In this document: in pieces, positions 63,301 to 64,000 of the stretch
How the letters are laid out: the number at the start of each line of letters is the position of its first letter
How positions within the stretch are numbered: position 1 is the first letter of the stretch
From: Gemmatimonadota bacterium
Lineage (GTDB): Bacteria > JAAXHH01
Length of the DNA stretch: 64,000 nucleotides
Assembly (NCBI GenBank): GCA_009841265.1
Contig: VXMB01000009.1
Location: forward strand, 1,347,911-1,411,910
Direction: 5' to 3'
Position numbers and translations under genes: made by a program
The notes under the pieces: generated by a model
What the model was told of the DNA's origin: nothing
Seen by the model: the letters and a program-made list of their open reading frames with translations, nothing else
The model's database searches: none

Positions 63301-64000
63301 TCCCGTGCCGTATACGATCGTCGCCGATACCGCGGCATCCGGCTCGTCCACCGAGTCGTCATAGGTGGCGCGGGTGAACTGCGCGCTCGACGAATCCGCG
63401 GCGATCGTCACGCTCGACGTCAGGAAGATGGTCCCCTCGCCCACCGACACGTTCACCGACAGTGCCTGGGTAGGCGCAGGGGCCACTGACAGCGTGAAGG
63501 TGATCGTCTCGCCTTCCGCTACCGTATCCGCGTCCGCCGCTATCGTGATCACCGGAGTATCGTCGTCGGTGATCGTAAGTGTCACGTCCGATGGGTCCGA
63601 CACGCCGTTGCCCCCGCTCGCATCGCCCGATACTGTCACCCGCTTGTCCGGACCAACAACCACGTCGTCCACGCCGGTGATCGTCACTGTGCCCGTACTG
63701 ACCGTGGCCCCCGCCGCTATCGTCAGCTCGTCGTTGCTGCTCAGCGTGAAATTGCTCGAGTCCGCCGGAGACACCGCCGACGCGGACACCGTAACCTCCG
63801 TATCCGCGCTCGACGCCCCGCTCAGACGCGCCGTCACCGTGCTTACACCGCCGTTCTCCGAAATCGATGACGGCGACAGCGTCAGACTCAACGTCGGTAC
63901 ATCGTCGTCGTCGGTGATCGCGATGGTCCTGTCGGCGACGGTCACCCCGCTGTAGTTCCCGCCGTTAACTCCATGCGATAGGGTAGTGTTCCTCCGGTCG
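57355..64000 (-). CDS. giant Calx-beta/FN3 repeat protein with C-terminal outer-membrane beta-barrel (5' end outside window)
   Basis: More than 2,210 residues in one frame that is still open at the right edge (the visible GTG at 63945 is an internal Val codon in NYSGVTVADRTIAITDDDD). The exported part has about seven copies of a ~100-residue unit (VITIAAAADTVAEG...VVVTDND), about four longer Calx-beta-like units (SISENGGVSTVTA or SVSPASASEADS), one classic Calx-beta, and three fibronectin type III domains (LSPPGNVTVTPGDGQLTL). An Ig-like segment (LEDITLEEGDSRSMDVAATF) then leads to a ~350-residue amphipathic barrel ending FLGRYRF, the terminal-Phe signature of outer-membrane proteins. It looks like a type V autotransporter or adhesin; role in adhesion is inferred. 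Confidence 0.85.
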   Translation of the reverse strand, partial: DRRNTTLSHGVNGGNYSGVTVADRTIAITDDDDVPTLSLTLSPSSISENGGVSTVTARLSGASSADTEVTVSASAVSPADSSNFTLSSNDELTIAAGATVSTGTVTITGVDDVVVGPDKRVTVSGDASGGNGVSDPSDVTLTITDDDTPVITIAADADTVAEGETITFTLSVAPAPTQALSVNVSVGEGTIFLTSSVTIAADSSSAQFTRATYDDSVDEPDAAVSATIVYGTGYTVGTPNTAYVVVTDNDDPPELSISRSSTAEGDSGTKPLVFTVTLSGSATVDTVSLSYGTQNSTATAGSDYVSKSGTLKFIPGVSGTRTKTISVTIIGDQVQEQDELFTVRLSNVTTNAKVVKGLGIGKIDNDDGLQQVVPQITIAAATDTVVEGSSITFTLSAIPAPAESISVNVSVSGGTSFLSGSPPSSVTIAAGTRSASFSLATEDDAEDEPDATVTATIQTGTGYAVGTTSSAQVLVADNDVSGGPTLRLVLTPSSISENGGVSTVTAVLIGAKSAKTEVTVSASAVSPAESGDFTLSGTNLTIAAGATASTGEVTITGVDDSVVEPDRQVTVSGAATGGNGVADPPDVTLTITNDDDPVITITAAADSVAEGSPVPFTLWAYPAPVEALTVNVSVSGGSSFLEGTPPTSVTIAANSSEAAFNLPTEDDAEDEPDATVTVTIVNGTGYTVATADSAVVVVTDDDAAPRALSPPGNVTVTPGDSQLTLDWTATPNATGYQVKHRVVKGVSNPDTWSWTDVGNVTSHTIRGLVNGTTYRVRLRAVNATDASKAAIEIGTPTAGSDPVITIAAAADTVAEGTTINFTLSASPAPAETLTVIMSVSGGTSFRSGTAPTSVTIAAGTSSAQFSLATEDDAVDEPDATVTATIVNGTGYAAGTAYKAEVVVTDDDVPGVLSPPGNVTVTPGNGQLTLDWTASPNATGYQVKHRVKGVSKPDPWTWTAVSNVTSHTISNLVNGSTYILRLRAVSASNTSSVVIEEGKPSAGSSPVITIAAAADTVSEGSSVSFTVTASSAPVTDLEVSVSVTGGTGFLSGTPPGSVTIAASSSSAQLSLATTDDPVDEADATVTATIQDDTGYDVGSSNSAQVVVTDNDAAPSGITLSVSPAVASEGDSVSVTVTATPSGGTLFGTEQTVGVTVSGSGTSNAVGFDSVSDFDVVIGAGASNGNGTFALVSTDNSDDNIDETITLSGTASPSGVPVTPATITLSDDDDPVITIAAAADTVAEGTSVSFTVTASSAPVTELSVKVSVSGGTGFLSGTPPTSVTIAANSTNAQFSLATADDPVDEADATVTVTIGTGTGYAVGASNSAQVVVTDNDAAPTGISLSVSPASASEADSAKVVTVTATPSGGTLFGTEQTVSVSVSGSGASNAVSFSSVSDFNVTIGAGSSSGDGTFTLVPVDNQAINVANSITVSGTASPSGVTVTSATIVLTDDDVPQVTIAAAADTVAEGTSITFTLSASPEPADTLSVNVSVSGGASFRSGTAPTSVTIAAGSSSAQFSLATTDDTVDEPDATVTARVGTGTGYEKGNPHSAQVLVTDDDDAPGTLSPPGNVTVTPGDGQLTLSWTASPNATGYQVKHREKGVNIPNPWPWTDAGNVTSHTIGSLINGTTYILRLRAVNATDTSSVAREEGTPSATSARAVVASPPAVAHPLEDITLEEGDSRSMDVAATFTGPGLAYGASVSDAAVAAAAVTGGTMTVAGLAQGSTTLSVTAVNESGTAGYSITVTVKPSSAERDAYEAVLAAMGRGLMSSARATMEDRFALVAEERRLAVAGRRVDGLASGVTALIGLTGYHIPRNWNDPTQPRAPGRSGRVDVLRNSSFVYTLPRYGQEGYTNRVTLWGTGNVQAFRASPDNWRYGGGLRTAYLGVDVSVPGLIAGVSLSRTSGAASIDVPGAQGQVQTRLTGVYPYARWQSSSRPLQVWSILGEGRGSAVTEGENRDLSMRMAMLGLRTRFMYLSGVSFSVVGHAGVMSLNASSPAASIQGDLNADIRQVRLGLEGSSGTVRMGPSSLTPFAQVAGRYDGGKGETGGGVEIAGGFRLTGGRLGLEARGRLLAAHSASGYQERGLSFIAYVRPNTAGGLSMSIAPRWGADTRNVDMTWREDGGISSGRRSAGHTGAVRAQIGYSMLNSALRGVSLTPFAETDISGADRRSMRLGTRLGAKEGKLSVEFAGERRQDPIRSADHRVGFLGRYRF

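Overview
The window is 64 kb of GC-rich, gene-dense bacterial DNA from a diderm (Gram-negative-type) cell: it encodes the LptF/LptG lipopolysaccharide export permeases, a lipoprotein and an autotransporter-like outer-membrane protein. No rRNA, tRNA, CRISPR array, transposase or phage gene was found. Conserved housekeeping genes (ruvX, mltG, hrpA, queC, nadE, hemH/hemQ, pyrKDF, ssb, metK, pyrG, rpsT, uvrC, hisI) are mixed with dioxygenases of the TauD and phytanoyl-CoA type, a sulfatase, SDR and Gfo/Idh oxidoreductases and an enolase-superfamily enzyme. This mixture recalls uncultured lineages such as Latescibacterota or Poribacteria. That placement is inference from gene content, not a phylogenetic result.

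Layout. 1-4,033: end of an M20 peptidase, a membrane-anchored unknown, a TauD-like dioxygenase, then overlapping ruvX-mltG. 4,154-13,462: an SDR, two divergent glycosyltransferases whose start codons are 2 bp apart, a nucleoside transporter and HrpA. 13,457-20,522: queC, a nitrilase-family amidohydrolase, NAD synthetase coupled to a nicotinamidase-like hydrolase, and divergent hemH/hemQ. 20,533-26,288 (minus): a co-directional run of degenerate response regulator, TPR lipoprotein, pyrK-pyrD-pyrF and an rRNA/tRNA methyltransferase. 26,359-31,687: ssb, lptF-lptG, metK and a sugar-nucleotidyltransferase. 31,822-38,326 (minus): seven tightly packed genes built around a MutL/GlmL-type ATPase with several membrane proteins and no mutase; this is the best candidate for an undescribed system. 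38,332-46,947: catabolic and accessory genes and an UnbV/UnbU-like pair. 47,159-57,052: a PheC-like protein, a divergent CTP synthase, rpsT, uvrC, redox proteins, an enolase-superfamily enzyme, an SDR, a second PhyH protein and an unusual hisI. 57,355 to the right edge: a giant Calx-beta/FN3 protein with a C-terminal beta-barrel, cut by the window end.

Two genome-style traits stand out. First, short tandem repeats are frequent both inside genes (9, 15, 18 or 21 bp units, all multiples of three) and between genes (14, 17, 19 or 22 bp units). Second, several convincing sigma-70-type promoters (TTGACA-17-TATAAA class) can be read upstream of ssb, lptF, the pheC-like gene, pyrG, hisI and an SDR gene. 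Starts were moved from the longest open frame where a ribosome-binding site or an overlap with a neighbour indicated it.
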